A stretch of 64,000 bases of DNA from Ramazzottius varieornatus (taxonomy: Eukaryota > Tardigrada > Eutardigrada > Parachela > Ramazzottiidae). Location: contig BDGG01000008.1 in NCBI GenBank assembly GCA_001949185.1, positions 927,648 to 991,647 on the forward strand, written 5' to 3'. The notes below the pieces were generated by a model, which did no database searches, had not been told where the DNA came from, and saw nothing but the letters and a program-made list of their open reading frames with translations. Positions 35,285-46,337 of the stretch are shown one piece after another. The first letter of the stretch is position 1, and the number at the start of each line of letters is the position of its first letter. A program made the translations under genes and the position numbers.

Positions 35285-36547
35285 CTTGGGGAGTCTAAAG
35301 AAGAGTTATCAGTCCAGTGTGTGTACCTTTTGCAACAGCCTCCTAAGAATCCACCAAAAAAATGCAACGGAAAATTATAGGAAGAAGTTCTGGGCACTGA
35401 GGGGCTGCTGTACTTCGCTTTGCCGGGACGTAAAACACACGATGAGGCGGTTGATTGAATGCTCTATGCGCACATCGAGGCGGAGCGAATACTCTTTACG
35501 TCATCGACCATACAAACCAACTGAGTATAAAACCGCGTGGGATTTTGCTTGCGGAACCATACTGCGGTATAGCCACTTTTAATAATTCAAAACGCCGCCG
35601 TGTCAGACGCGATTGCATGTAAATGATCCGTATCATACGAGTGCTGTACGACGGCGTACCTTTCTGTGCCAGCAAGCACAGCGTACAGACAACATTGCCA
35701 ACAGTTTAGGCAAGTTGCATTGAAAGGAGATCCCGGAAGAGCTTGCCAGAATGCTGTGTCAGCTAGCAGTTTGCGGCAGTATGGAAAGCTCTTTCGGACA
35801 CCAGTCCAAAGACTGCGAGCATGTATCAGTCAGACCGATCGAACGATCGCATACGAGCCTTTGTACGTCACCCTACACAGGCGTCAGGCGTACTGCTACA
35901 TCACGTTCTGAACAGCCAGTCAAAAAGTCAGCCGAATGAAACCGGCTATACGCGAGTCTCTGGCCTTGTCGCACAGCATACGACCGCACTGTCGTACCCG
36001 TACTGGGTCGCACGTTCGTGCCTCCCAAACTGTGGACGGAGCTGGTCCAGATCGGTCATCACTGACCAGCTGCTGAACGTCGTGCTGCACAAACTGGAAG
36101 TAGTGCCCATCAACTAATCAACCTTACATTCTGGCAGCAATCAACCGAATCAAATGTGTAACACGATGTTCAGCAGCTCGTCAGAGTCGGTCATGTCCGG
36201 TTTCGGCTACTTGACGTCGCCGTTCTTGCGCCCAGTGACGTAAATCAGCTGAAATTTGAGCTGAGTGGCTTGCCCGCTCTGCCTCGAACTGGTTACGTTT
36301 TGGTCGACAAATGGTATGCCCGTGCGTGGCACACGCGTACTCCCATACTGCGCTTTCGCACTCAGTCTGGCACCGCCTCCCACAACCGGTGGGGGCTGCG
36401 CACGGTGACAGCCGGTTTTATAAAGATTGGCACTATTCACCGTCCATCGCTGGTTAACATTTTGAGCTTTTCCGTTTTTGGACTTTATTGAGTCTTTGAT
36501 GGCGCCCTTCGTGTTAATCTCCTTTCAGTTGTCTGTGTGATTTTAGG
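35285..36547. other. Divergent region of NOP14 and ECSIT with an imperfect inverted repeat
   Basis: About 1.26 kb with no convincing gene. Near 36064-36085 CAGCTGCTGAACGTCGTG is mirrored by CACGATGTTCAGCAGCTCG near 36162-36180, making an imperfect hairpin with a loop of about 80 bases. Both NOP14 and ECSIT promoters should lie here. ECSIT may have an upstream non-coding exon, because TTTTAG precedes its ATG. Open frames here look random. Confidence 0.45.
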
Positions 36548-38006
36548 ATGTGCTCAAAGTGGAAACATGTCGGCTCCATCCGGAAGGAACTTATCAGCTG
36601 CCTGGACCACAGATCAAGACCGCAATTGAACGCCCACCCCGGAATCGCTGGACTGTCTTCCCAGCTTGCCCGTCACTATGCCACCGCTGCCAAACCGCCC
36701 AGGACAGACAGCTTCCGCCGGAAGAAGCCCTCCGACTTGATGCTCCAGCAAGCTGCAGAAGTCGAACAGAAAACGATGTACTTCGACGAGATCAAACACG
36801 ATCTGCGAAATAAGAATGCTTTCCGCGGAGCCATTGCTTCATTCCTGAAGCGGGATATTCGTCGGGCTGGACATGTCGAATTCATCTACGCGGCTCTCAA
36901 GCGGTTGAAACATTTCGGTGTGGAGAAGGATTTAGATGTCTACAAAGATATACTGAATGTCTTCCCCAAGGGCCGATTCGTCGCGCAGAATATGTGGCAA
37001 GTAGAGTTTATGCATTATCCACGACAACAGGACTGCTGCATCGACGTCCTATGCGAGATGGAAAAATACGGTGTGAGCTTAATAACAGTACGAAGCCCAT
37101 AATATGCATTCAGGCGTTACTCTGTTCCATTGCTTGTAGGTGTGATCGGCGACACGGAGATGTACCATATCATCCTAAACGTCTTCGGAGACAGATCGTA
37201 CGCTATGAGGAAATTCAAAAGGATGATGTACTGGTACCCGAAATTCCGTTATGCGAACCCGTATCCCATCCCCTGGCCCACACCAAAAGACCCGTATGAG
37301 CAGGCAAGGCTTGCTCTCGAGCGGATGTGTCCTGATCTGAAGAAAAAAGTCACAGTCGTTCAGGTATGCATATTTGATACGCCGAAGAACAATTTTCACG
37401 TAGCGAGTTTTGGGCCTGATGTGAAAGTGCTTTAGGCTCATGAAGTAGACGAGCATGCCGAAGATCCAACATGGATAGCCAGTCTCATATGTCCCGACCA
37501 GATTGTTCTCATCGCAAAGCATCCGGACGACCGGCCTCTATACGTCGAAGGCGAGTTTTCTGTTCACCTTCGTGAAGCCTGGTTGAAGTACTTTATCCTG
37601 CGGGACGAACCGAAGGAAATGCTGGACGCCGGTCCTTTGGTCAACCCGAAATCTTACTACGAAGCAGACAGTAAGTGTTCGGGCATTGCTCGAAAGCCGT
37701 TATCGAGTGTCTCAGGCATCGCTTTTTTCCATAGCGAGCACGGACTGGGACCTGTTCTTCCAAAACGAAACTTCCAAAGAATTTGCGCCACTATCCTCTG
37801 TTCACGAGCAAGAGGATGGGAACATCCTGTCGATATGTATAACGGGATCAGGAAGCAAGCTGTCGTTAAAGTCGTGGATCGCCTACCTGACAAGAACCAA
37901 CCCCAGGCTGGCACAGGTCCCCATTGTGTTTAGGATAAGAACCATCAGTACCGATAACGAGCTCCTAGTAAGTGATGACAATTTACGAACTGCGGAAGTG
38001 GCTTGA
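36548..38006 (+). CDS. ECSIT: ECSIT, mitochondrial complex I assembly / Toll signalling adaptor
   Basis: Four exons (36548-about 37071, about 37139-37362, 37436-about 37670, about 37735-38006). ECSIT acts in the mitochondrial complex I assembly (MCIA) complex and was first described as a Toll pathway intermediate. The N-terminus is basic and Ser/Arg-rich (SIRKELIS..., SSQLARHYATAA), consistent with a mitochondrial presequence. Family blocks: NAFRGAIASFLKRDIRRAGHVEFIYAAL, DLDVYKDILNVFPKGRF, CCIDVLCEMEKYGVIGD, NPYPIPWPTPKDPYEQA and SLICPDQIVLIAKHPDDRPLYVEG. The C-terminal domain follows (GNILSICITGSGSKLSLKSW, then DNELLVSD) to a stop at 38006. Start at 36548 is the first ATG after an acceptor-like TTTTAG. 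Confidence 0.9.
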
Positions 38007-39428
38007 CTCTTCCGTACTTCTTACCGGTTTAATCAGCTCAACGGAGAACTTTCGTTGAACCATTGCGATAATCATTTTAGTAATGTTTTCAACTCTTTCG
38101 AACGATAGATTTGAAATTTTTGGGGGAATGACCTAAACCTGAAACATCCAGTCCTTGTTTACGCATGTTTACTCACGGTGTGCGGTAAAAAGACTTGCCT
38201 CAAAGAACGGTGACTGGGCCGTTGCATTCAGTGCATTCCGGGGTACTTCCCCATTTATTTCCGCACACGGTTTCCCCTAGCTTGTACGGGTTAACAGTAG
38301 TGCAGGTATGTACGTGATTGCACTTAGTAGACGCGCCATGAGATTGCTCATGCTCGGATCACCGTGCACCTGCGCGGGCCTACTGTATGTCTCACCAAAA
38401 CAGGTTACTGCGAGAAGAGGCGAAGAGCGTCAGCACAAATACCCGTTCAGGTGAGTTACATGATTGCATTCGTAAGTGTTTAATATCTCGCAGCTTGGCC
38501 AAAAGACAGAATTGATCGATCTTGTGTTTGTAGGTTGTAGGCTTTCCCCTGCACTCACCGCTGCCATCTGATTCTTCGCGTGCGGCCCGTGTAGACACCG
38601 CCGAGCTCGTTCGTGAGTACATGACTCGTATCTTGTCGATTCATTCGATCGCACCAGACAGTCGTGTTCAAAACGCCGCACACTTGGCTTTTTCTTTTCC
38701 TACTTCTCCGAGACTTTTTCGTCGAGCTAATCAGCAGTTCAGTTTCGTTTTGATCTTTCTGTGCTTTGTCATGAGGAAGTATCCTGATGACGCGTAATCT
38801 CGACGACGCACTGTCAAAGGTAAGACTCTCTCTTCGGTTATGATGCAGTATGTGAAATTTCTTTCGAGATTGGTGCAGGAAGGCAGCGGAACTCGATCCG
38901 GCAATTAGTCTTATGGGGGTATTTCGATGCTTATCTTTTTTGTCCGTTAGTAGGTTAATCTCCAGTATGCAAGACTCTGTCTTACGTACGGTATCTAGAT
39001 CAGAACAGTGGATATTTTGATTGAGTTTCACGGTGATACTGATGTTTAATCATTAGATAGGGCACGTGAGCTCAATCGTTAATTCTGTGACAGATTAACC
39101 GCTAATCCGTCACGATTCGCTAGATCTTCCTCGTCACGCGAAAAATACGACAAGCCCATCTAAGCGTGTAGCGCTATAAAATAGTAATGTGCGGTCCATG
39201 GTCGTCCTTGATCGTAACAGCACAGATATTTCATCGTGTATTTTTCTCATGAGAAGGTCATCGTGAAGTTTCAAAGAGATTCAACCACAGATGTTTGTTG
39301 TTATAGCCGAGTATAATTTTCTTTTACAGATCCAACATGGGGCTACTTAACGTCAACACATGACCAGTGCAAAGTCGAGTGTGTCATTCGCCTCTGGCCA
39401 AGACCAGTTTGGACTTTCGGTCTGACCG
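38007..39428. other. Intergenic region between ECSIT and egalitarian
   Basis: About 1.4 kb, AT-rich in parts. A short ATG frame at about 38786 (MTRNLDDALSK) runs straight into a strong donor GTAAGA near 38819, so a 5' exon of the next gene is possible but unproven. A 158-codon minus-strand frame (38555-39031) looks random. No RNA gene or repeat recognised. Confidence 0.35.
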
Positions 39429-42400
39429 ATGCTCAGGATGGACGTTCAAGTTTCCTCCATGGCAAATGGAGGAAGCATCAATGGCGGGAGCGGGACTTCC
39501 TTGTTGTCGCCACACCGAGTGCGCGAAGCCAAGAATGAAGTGCTGTTGTTCTTTGTGGAACTTTTAATGGAGCACAAGTCAAGGAAGCTCCATGACTTGA
39601 GTTGTTTGTTTGGCTCGCCAAACTTCTCGCCTGATATGAAGCAGGTTGTCGGTGGGTCGCAGATGGGCCTCAAACGCTTCTTGCTGAAACATCCTTCTCT
39701 CTTTACCATCAAAGGCGATACGGTAGTCATGACTTGCTACGACTTCGAGGATTACTACCGCGGTGGATTCAGTTCGCCCAGCGAAGTTTCTCGGAAGGAT
39801 TCCATCGATAGTCGCATATCGGCTTCACCGGAAGAAGAAGCCGTCGAGTTCTTCAGGTACTCTTCAATCTACTCGGCTAGTTTTCTCATTGTTTAAAGTG
39901 GTTGGACTGGATTGTGATATGAGTTGGTTCTTTGGAATAATCGACCGGGTTTTGCATGAAATCGATTGTTAAGTTTGGTCTTCAAACTTTTTCAAAGGCT
40001 GTTACTCTACTTTTGAAGAAATGTGAACCCTTTGATCAAACAGACCAAAAGCGTTATGCAAGAGTTTTCGATCAATAGTACTTTATAACGCGACACCAGA
40101 ACCCTTTTTGTCAAATTTCAGCAGACATTAGCACTTTTCAGCAGTCACTCAGACCTCAACAGATTGTTGAGTCTACTGCAGTCCGTGGTTCTCATTATGA
40201 TCACATGTCCCAATTCATCCTGTTAAAAAACAAAGCACTATTTCAAATCACAACAAGGATTTTGACATGAAACCTGTTTTTAGTGATAACTCGTTGAAAC
40301 CCATTTTAGGGGAAATTATTTAGAAGGCCGGCAAAAGGAAGCGCACAGATTCCTTTTTTCCAAGTGGCGCACGCTAACATTGTTATGAGTTGGATTCGTC
40401 CGCCACTTAAAATGACGATCTTGTCGTTTCCGTCGGCGTTCTGACTCATTCTCCCATTGCTAATAATTTTGCACGGTGTCTAATTTTAGTGCGGCAAGGT
40501 CTATGCGCGTGGTGATGAAATACTTCACCGCGGAAGCCTCACCTTAGTCATCCACTCGACCATTGTGCTTATTCGTCAATTTTTCCAGGTCCAAGATCCT
40601 GGCTGTGCCTGCACGAGGTGACGAACCCCGTCCTCCAATCCCACTGCGGTCTTTAGTTGGTCACCGCAGTCAAGCTCCTGAAAAAATACGTAGCGTGATG
40701 GGTCGGAACCTTCCCGATTTTATCCGGTTCTTGCGTGCCCACTCCGATACGTTCCAGTACGATCCCGTGTCCGACACGGTCAAACTAACCTTGACAGCCC
40801 AGCGTTCACCTCGAGACTGTCCTTCTCCAGCCAACTCATCGGCTTCTTCCCAGTCCATGTCGATCACTTCGGGAGACTTTGACGTGAACGATTGTCTAGA
40901 TTTCGTTACGAGTGTGTTACAGCAGAAAGGGCCGCTCTTTCTGGATGAACTGTACGGGCATTTGAATAAAAAGTACAAACCGGATGTGCGTCAGCTCTTT
41001 GCCAAGAACCCACGGGAACTGGGCGAGATGATCCAACAAAAGGGAGGCAATCGATTCTACGTCGAGGGTAATTTGGTATCTTATGCGGGCGAGGTATCCC
41101 CGCCGGAACAATCATCCCCTTATAGAAGTCCGCCCGGATCCGCTCGCGAAGGCATGAAGTTGCGACTGGCGCAAACACTCAAGCAAGTCGTCTCCGATAA
41201 CAAAGCCCGTGGGGTGCTTCCTGAACCGGATACGGATAAAAGTAGGTCTAATGACTCCGTAAGTACTAAACGAGTTCACTTTGATTTTTATTGTCCGGCT
41301 TCCCACATCATTATCGACCGCATAACTCAACGGCACAAGTATCGATAATTGAATAAAGAAAAAGAAAAAGTTACATCTAGCCTTGGTGCCTTTTTTATGA
41401 CCGATGAACGATCAAAAAAATCAGATTCATAAAAAAACCGAAAGCACTTGTCGTACTCTAATTTTAGTGTCATTTGTCTCACATTGGGACGACATAGTGT
41501 CCAGAACAAAAGCTGTTCTATACAGAGTTTATATGTTGTGGTCTTCACAGGTTGGACACCGCCATGGACAGAAATCACCAAACCAAAGCAGTTGAAGTCT
41601 CTCGTCTCAGAAATTCTCGATAGTTCGGCCGGGACCGATGCCGTCGGACTAGCCTTCATATGTGATGATGTCATTGCGGAATCGGAAACGAACGGTGGCA
41701 CCTGTGATAAATTACCCGAATCATTGCTCAACTTCAAGCTTGCCAAAATTTTCATAGCCACATACGACGGAAAGGTGCATTTCATATCTATAAGCGAACA
41801 CCAGGACCTGATGCGGCTTGGTGGGTTAAAAGAACTATTAATGTCAGACAAGATTCGCAAAGTCTTTCACGATGGAGCGAAAGGCCTCGCAGCTCTCTTG
41901 CATCAATACGGACTTCGCATCGTCAATCCGTTTGACACTCAGGTAATTTACCGAAGATCGATAAAATTAATGGTAATCATTGAATGGGGTCTTATTGGCC
42001 ATAAAAATAAAAATCACGTTAAACATTGTACAGAAGGTTGGCGAACCGAACTAGTGTCTTTCACGCATCTGCATACAAAAGCCCACCGAATGATTGTAGT
42101 CCCTGTATGCCGGTGTATGAGAGAGACGTTTCTGGGCAGTTTTGCGTACCTGCATACACGTACTAACTTTTTTTCCCTGTTATGTGCATGCAGGTGCATG
42201 ACAGTTAGTTTGACGCCTTTTCGTACACCCGTATGTTTGCGGCGATCAATACGAACGAGGTTGAGAGTGCTCCGTACCGGTTTACCTTTATACATAGAAT
42301 TGTAGCCGCATCACTTCGATGAGTGACTTCAAATTAACTGTGTCTTGAAATGTAGGTTGGATATTCGATATTCGAGTACCAAAGTAACTCAAGTGCCGCC

Positions 42401-43500
42401 GAGCTCTTCCTCGAAAGCAATCGATCTGTTTCGGTCATGGACGCGGCTAACGGTGTTGCACCGGCTGCTGCTCGCCTTCCCTCACCGCCAAACAATCTTG
42501 GATCCCTCGACGTGGCGCTGTACAACGCGTATAACGGCCTGAAAATTGTCTTTCCGCATGTTTACGAAGCACTCAAAAGGTAAGCACCCACCGGCGCTAT
42601 TATTAGACCTGGGCTTTGTCAAGCTGTCATTTCACGCAGTTGGAAGCAGCTTCCGCGCGGTATACAGTACATATGCAGTAGCTCTTGAAATGAACAAGAA
42701 GGAAAGTCAAGCTGCTAATGGCACCTCATCAATGACAAAACCTTCTGTTGGAATCGCAAAGGCTTGGCGCTATTTTTGAACCTTTTGTACACAAAGCCTA
42801 GATAGCTTTACTGCCCGAGCAAGGGCAACTGTCACCTGAGGCAAACAAAGACTTTTTCTGCCAAAAAAATCGAAAGGCCTATGCAAGCTATGGCAGAAAA
42901 TTATCCATTTTAACCGCCACGCCCATAAAAGAACCAGACGCAATTTCAAAATACAAAGTAATTTTTTCGCTGCATCTTTATGTCAGCGAAACTCTGACTT
43001 TTCATCCGTGAAATTTCTGCAGCTCGAAAACGAAGGTTTTTGGTCGCCTTTAGACGTGACCTTCTTTTCCATTGCTTTGCAGCCGAATACCCGTCAAGTA
43101 TACGCCCATGATGCGAGCCATTCTGGAAGAGCAGTACGAAGAATATCTTCATCCGGAACGCGCAAAGCTGCTGAAGAAGAATCGGCGAACCCTTCATCAG
43201 CTCGACAACCTCCAAGCCAAGCTCAGCCACTACTCTAGTCACGCTGACAGTGCCAACGTGCTCTCCGAAGAAGAGACTCGGCTTAGTGATATGGTGCTGG
43301 TCAACGGTAATCATCACTCGGACCATCACACATGCCATAGCGAGCCTCTCCCGCGGAAAGAAACGTGCGACGCCTCGTCCCAGACAACGATAAGTGGGGA
43401 TATCCAGCCAACCAACGACTCCGCAATGCTACCTGACGACGAATACTTTTGTTCTCACAGCCGGTTTAGAACTTACAGTACTGGTCTGACCGGAAAATGA
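39429..43500 (+). CDS. egl: Egalitarian-like protein (winged-helix repeats plus RNase D-like fold)
   Basis: Five exons. Drosophila Egalitarian links mRNAs to Bicaudal-D and dynein. Exon 1 (39429-39856) holds the first helical module (LHDLSCLFGSPNFSPDMKQVVGGSQ, LKRFLLKHPSLFTIKGD). A 730-bp intron follows; the exon 40590-41258 holds the second (IPLRSLVGHRSQAPEKIRS, FIRFLRAHSDTFQYD) and third (CLDFVTSVLQQKGPLFLDELYGHL) modules. Exon about 41553-41943 begins the RNase D-like domain (KLAKIFIATYDGKVHFISI, KIRKVFHDGAKGLAALLHQYGL, NPFDTQ). Exons about 42356-42580 and 43082-43500 complete it (PVKYTPMMRAILEEQYEEYL) and add a polar tail. The three exonuclease acid motifs all look substituted (see findings). 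The first ATG in the open frame was taken as start. Confidence 0.83.
40328..40437 (+). repeat. Palindromic intron repeat, copy F (egalitarian intron)
   Basis: Inside the first egl intron. Left CCAAGTGGCGCACG, loop ATTGTTATGAGTTGG, right CGTCCGCCACTT, then ACGATCTTGTCG. The outermost ends are diverged. Confidence 0.75.
42030..42260. repeat. Cluster of GCATACA / GTATGC inverted words in an egalitarian intron
   Basis: CTGCATACA, GTATGCCGGTGTATG, CCTGCATACACGTA and GTGCATGCAGGTGCATG occur in alternating orientation over about 200 bases of the intron after 41943. They form several short imperfect hairpins. No coding potential is seen. Confidence 0.35.
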
Positions 43501-43877
43501 AAGACTCAAGGCTGCTTTTTCTGATTTTGATCTGATTTTTGACTGTGAGAAAACTGCAATATACCGCAAGAGCCCTCTCATATTACCTATGTGAATAGTC
43601 CTAAAAATTATACCGGTGCACTCGAAAAATATAGTTCTCGAGAGATTCTCGAGACCTGAACCTGACCACTGACAACGAGGGCATTTTAAAACTAATGAAT
43701 AACTTTCCGTCGCATGCTTCTGCATTACATGGTTGCGAAAGGTTAAAAAACGATGTTCAAAGGTTCAAGTCGGAGCGATAAAAGAGAGCAAAAGAAACAG
43801 TAAAAAACACGACCGTAACATCACAGACTTCTTAGATTTCTTGACATGGTCAGTCACGCGTGTCAAAAACATGTCTT

Positions 43878-45915
43878 CTACAAGTTTCCTGGTACCGGTG
43901 GCTCATTTGTGCACGGTCTCCTTCTCTTCAAAAGAACATAATTTCCAAAAGCACAGTAGTTCTCGCTCAGAAATGGTACATAGAAAGCCCGATACAATCT
44001 ATGAGAATGCTCGGCATCCAGGAACTTCTCTTTATGGATCATTTTCCAGTCGCTCTTCTTCTGTACGAAACGAGGTTCCAAGTCCGACTCTTTTCCCGGT
44101 ATGTCCAGGTCGACCAAGTAGTCACACGAGCACGCATCCACATACCGGCCAGGTTCTTCCCGGTTCTCATCGTTCATTTCAGACGGATTGGCGGAGAGAC
44201 CGAAGGGATAAGGTTCGAAGGCCTTTGGAAGAATTCCTTTGAAATCGGACCGGATAAACTGGAGACGAAAGTTATCTGGCAGGAAGAAACTGGAAGGAAA
44301 ACGATGCCACTCTTTTCCCACACAGACGTTAGCTGGACTGGTACGGTTCAGCGCTTCGGGATGGAGCTTCACATAAACATTCATCGGAGCTTCGTAGAAA
44401 GTAGACAAGGAAAACATTCGTGAAACACCCAGTAGAGTGAAGGTTCCCAAAATAATCGAACTCATTATTACGACAATCTTCAAAGCCGTGGGACGTTCAA
44501 TGAATTTCTCAAGAAAATATTGAGACGCCTTGAAGATCATTTCTACGACAGAAGCGCCTGCCAGAGCGAGGAGAGAGTAGGCAGGGAACAGGAAGCGTTC
44601 TTCCTTGTGTGGAGTGGACAGAAGGATCGCGAGCCATATGACGAGCGACAGACAAGTGCCAGCGAGGTATATCCACGCTCGAGGAGGTAAGACGAAGATA
44701 CGCTGAGGTCCCCAAAGACCATATGAAAGACCAGCAACCAAAGGGGAAAGAAGCGCGAGGAAAAAGACTAGGTTGAAGTTGAGAAAGCCGTTCAGGATGT
44801 AGAAGTACCAGGGTTCGGTACCATACAACTCTGGACCATGGCCGGAAATGACGTTGTACAGGACAATGTTCAACGTGGGAAAAACCAGTTTGTTGTAGTA
44901 CGAGGAATCTATGGAAATGATGAGAGCGGAAAGGGAAGCGCCGACTGCAACAGCTTGGGAAGTGAATGTGAGAAGACCTCTTCGGTAGAGAATGTCCAGA
45001 GCGATCGGGATACCGAAAACAGCAGCGAAAGGCCAACCTGCGAAAATAATTTAGTTTAGCATACACAAGGCAACAACGGTAAGTCAGCCACCCCTGGTTC
45101 TACCAGCGTGACGTCATCGCTGAGTTGGAAATATACGCATGTCCGAGCTATCGATGCTGGAACGTCCCCGACCACATTACTGCATCGTATGCCAACCTAC
45201 CTAGCAAGGCGCTTGTTGCAATGGATGCAACTGCGAGGACATCCTTATCGCTGAACCAAAAGGCGTAAGCCAAAGTCGTCATGGTCATGGAGAAGGTGCT
45301 GGGAAGGAAAGCCGTAGTGGAGATGAAGAATCCTGGAGAAAACAAGTGTACCAACAGGAGAAACCGCGCAACTCCCGGTCCAAATTTTCGCCTGACTGCA
45401 TTGTAAAAGTAACATTCGGCACACACGCTTGTGAAACCGAATAAAAGACGTAAAATATAAAACATCAACAGGCGATCGGGATGGAAGAGTAGATCGTATA
45501 GCTTCAGTGGAAGCGCATGGAGTAAGATGTATGCGTACGAGCGGATGGCGAACACCGGCGAGTATTCCCACGTCTGGAATCCTGAGTGATAAAGAACGTA
45601 GTGCAGAGGCTCCCAGTAGTTGAATGTTTCGTCGCAGTCGGTGATGTGAGACCATACGACCGAACACAGACGGGCAGATAAGAGAAGCTTGAAGGCTGTG
45701 CGTATTTCCGGCGTCCAGGTGAACTTCCAGTGTGAAGGCTGGTATGTCAACACTTTCCTTTCCTTGACAGGACTGCTTGGTGGTTCTGCAATACGGTTAG
45801 TCGAGATCGTGGCATCGCCTCCTCCGCCGATGTCAATCGCATTTCCGGTTAGTGGGGTAACATTAGCACGGCGTCGTGATCCATGTCGCTGCCTGCTGGC
45901 CGCTTTGGAACTCAT
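43878..45915 (-). CDS. ALG9: Alpha-1,2-mannosyltransferase ALG9
   Basis: Two large exons (45915-45201 and 45037-43878). ALG9 is a multi-pass ER enzyme (GT22 family) that adds the seventh and ninth mannoses to the lipid-linked oligosaccharide from dolichol-phosphate-mannose. The family signature DCDETFNYWEPLHY and TWEYSPVFAIRSYAY lie in the first luminal loop. Then come TTAFLPSTFSMTMTTLAYAFW, NIVLYNVISGHGPELYGTEPWYFY and the conserved luminal HKEERFLFP. The C-terminus holds PANVCVGKEWHRFPSSFFLPDNF, MNDENREEPGRYVD, CDYLVDLD and YRAFYVPFL. Several hydrophobic helices lie between. The start at 45915 (MSSKAASRQRHG) is the first ATG in frame. The single intron (45038-45200) holds a repeat of the TGACGTCA family. 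Confidence 0.95.
45083..45130 (+). repeat. TGACGTCA-core repeat (one end) in the ALG9 intron
   Basis: GTCAGCCACCCCTGG at 45083-45097 and TGACGTCA at 45109-45116, spaced as in the MON1 copy. The opposite end is not recognisable, so the copy is diverged. It lies within the 163-bp intron 45038-45200. Confidence 0.55.
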
Positions 45916-46337
45916 GATCAGCAAGTAACCGGATCTCAAGCTCCGGCAGTCAGTGCAGATGGCGATCAAAGAGGAAGCACCGGCATAAGAGAGGTAGCTG
46001 ATCTAGAGGAGCTGTATTCTGCGGGTCCGGAATTAAATGGAGTTTAATACGAAATTCAAAAATGCAGAATTTCGGATTTTGGAATTTGGGGGTCTGTAGT
46101 GTCATGTCATCTTACTGTATGTTATGTCAAGCTGATGTCAGCAGCCGTGCTGGATGTTCAAAACAGCTTCCCGACATCAGCATTGGATCGAAAGGTCTTT
46201 AATAGTTGTAAAAAAGAATAAGGTATGAAATCACCACCGGGATATGTATGGGGATAAGAAACATATCGCAAATTTGTGAGGGAATGGATGCAGCAGGATA
46301 GCAGCACGCAGCGAAAGGAATAATCATAAATAAAACT

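Noticed and set aside
38555-39031. 158-codon minus-strand frame
   Set aside because: Low-complexity, basic composition, no domain and no splice context; likely random.
41327-41860. 177-codon minus-strand frame
   Set aside because: It overlaps the egalitarian RNase D-like exon in antisense and shows no family features.
43733-44423. Long plus-strand frames
   Set aside because: They are antisense shadows of the ALG9 coding exon.
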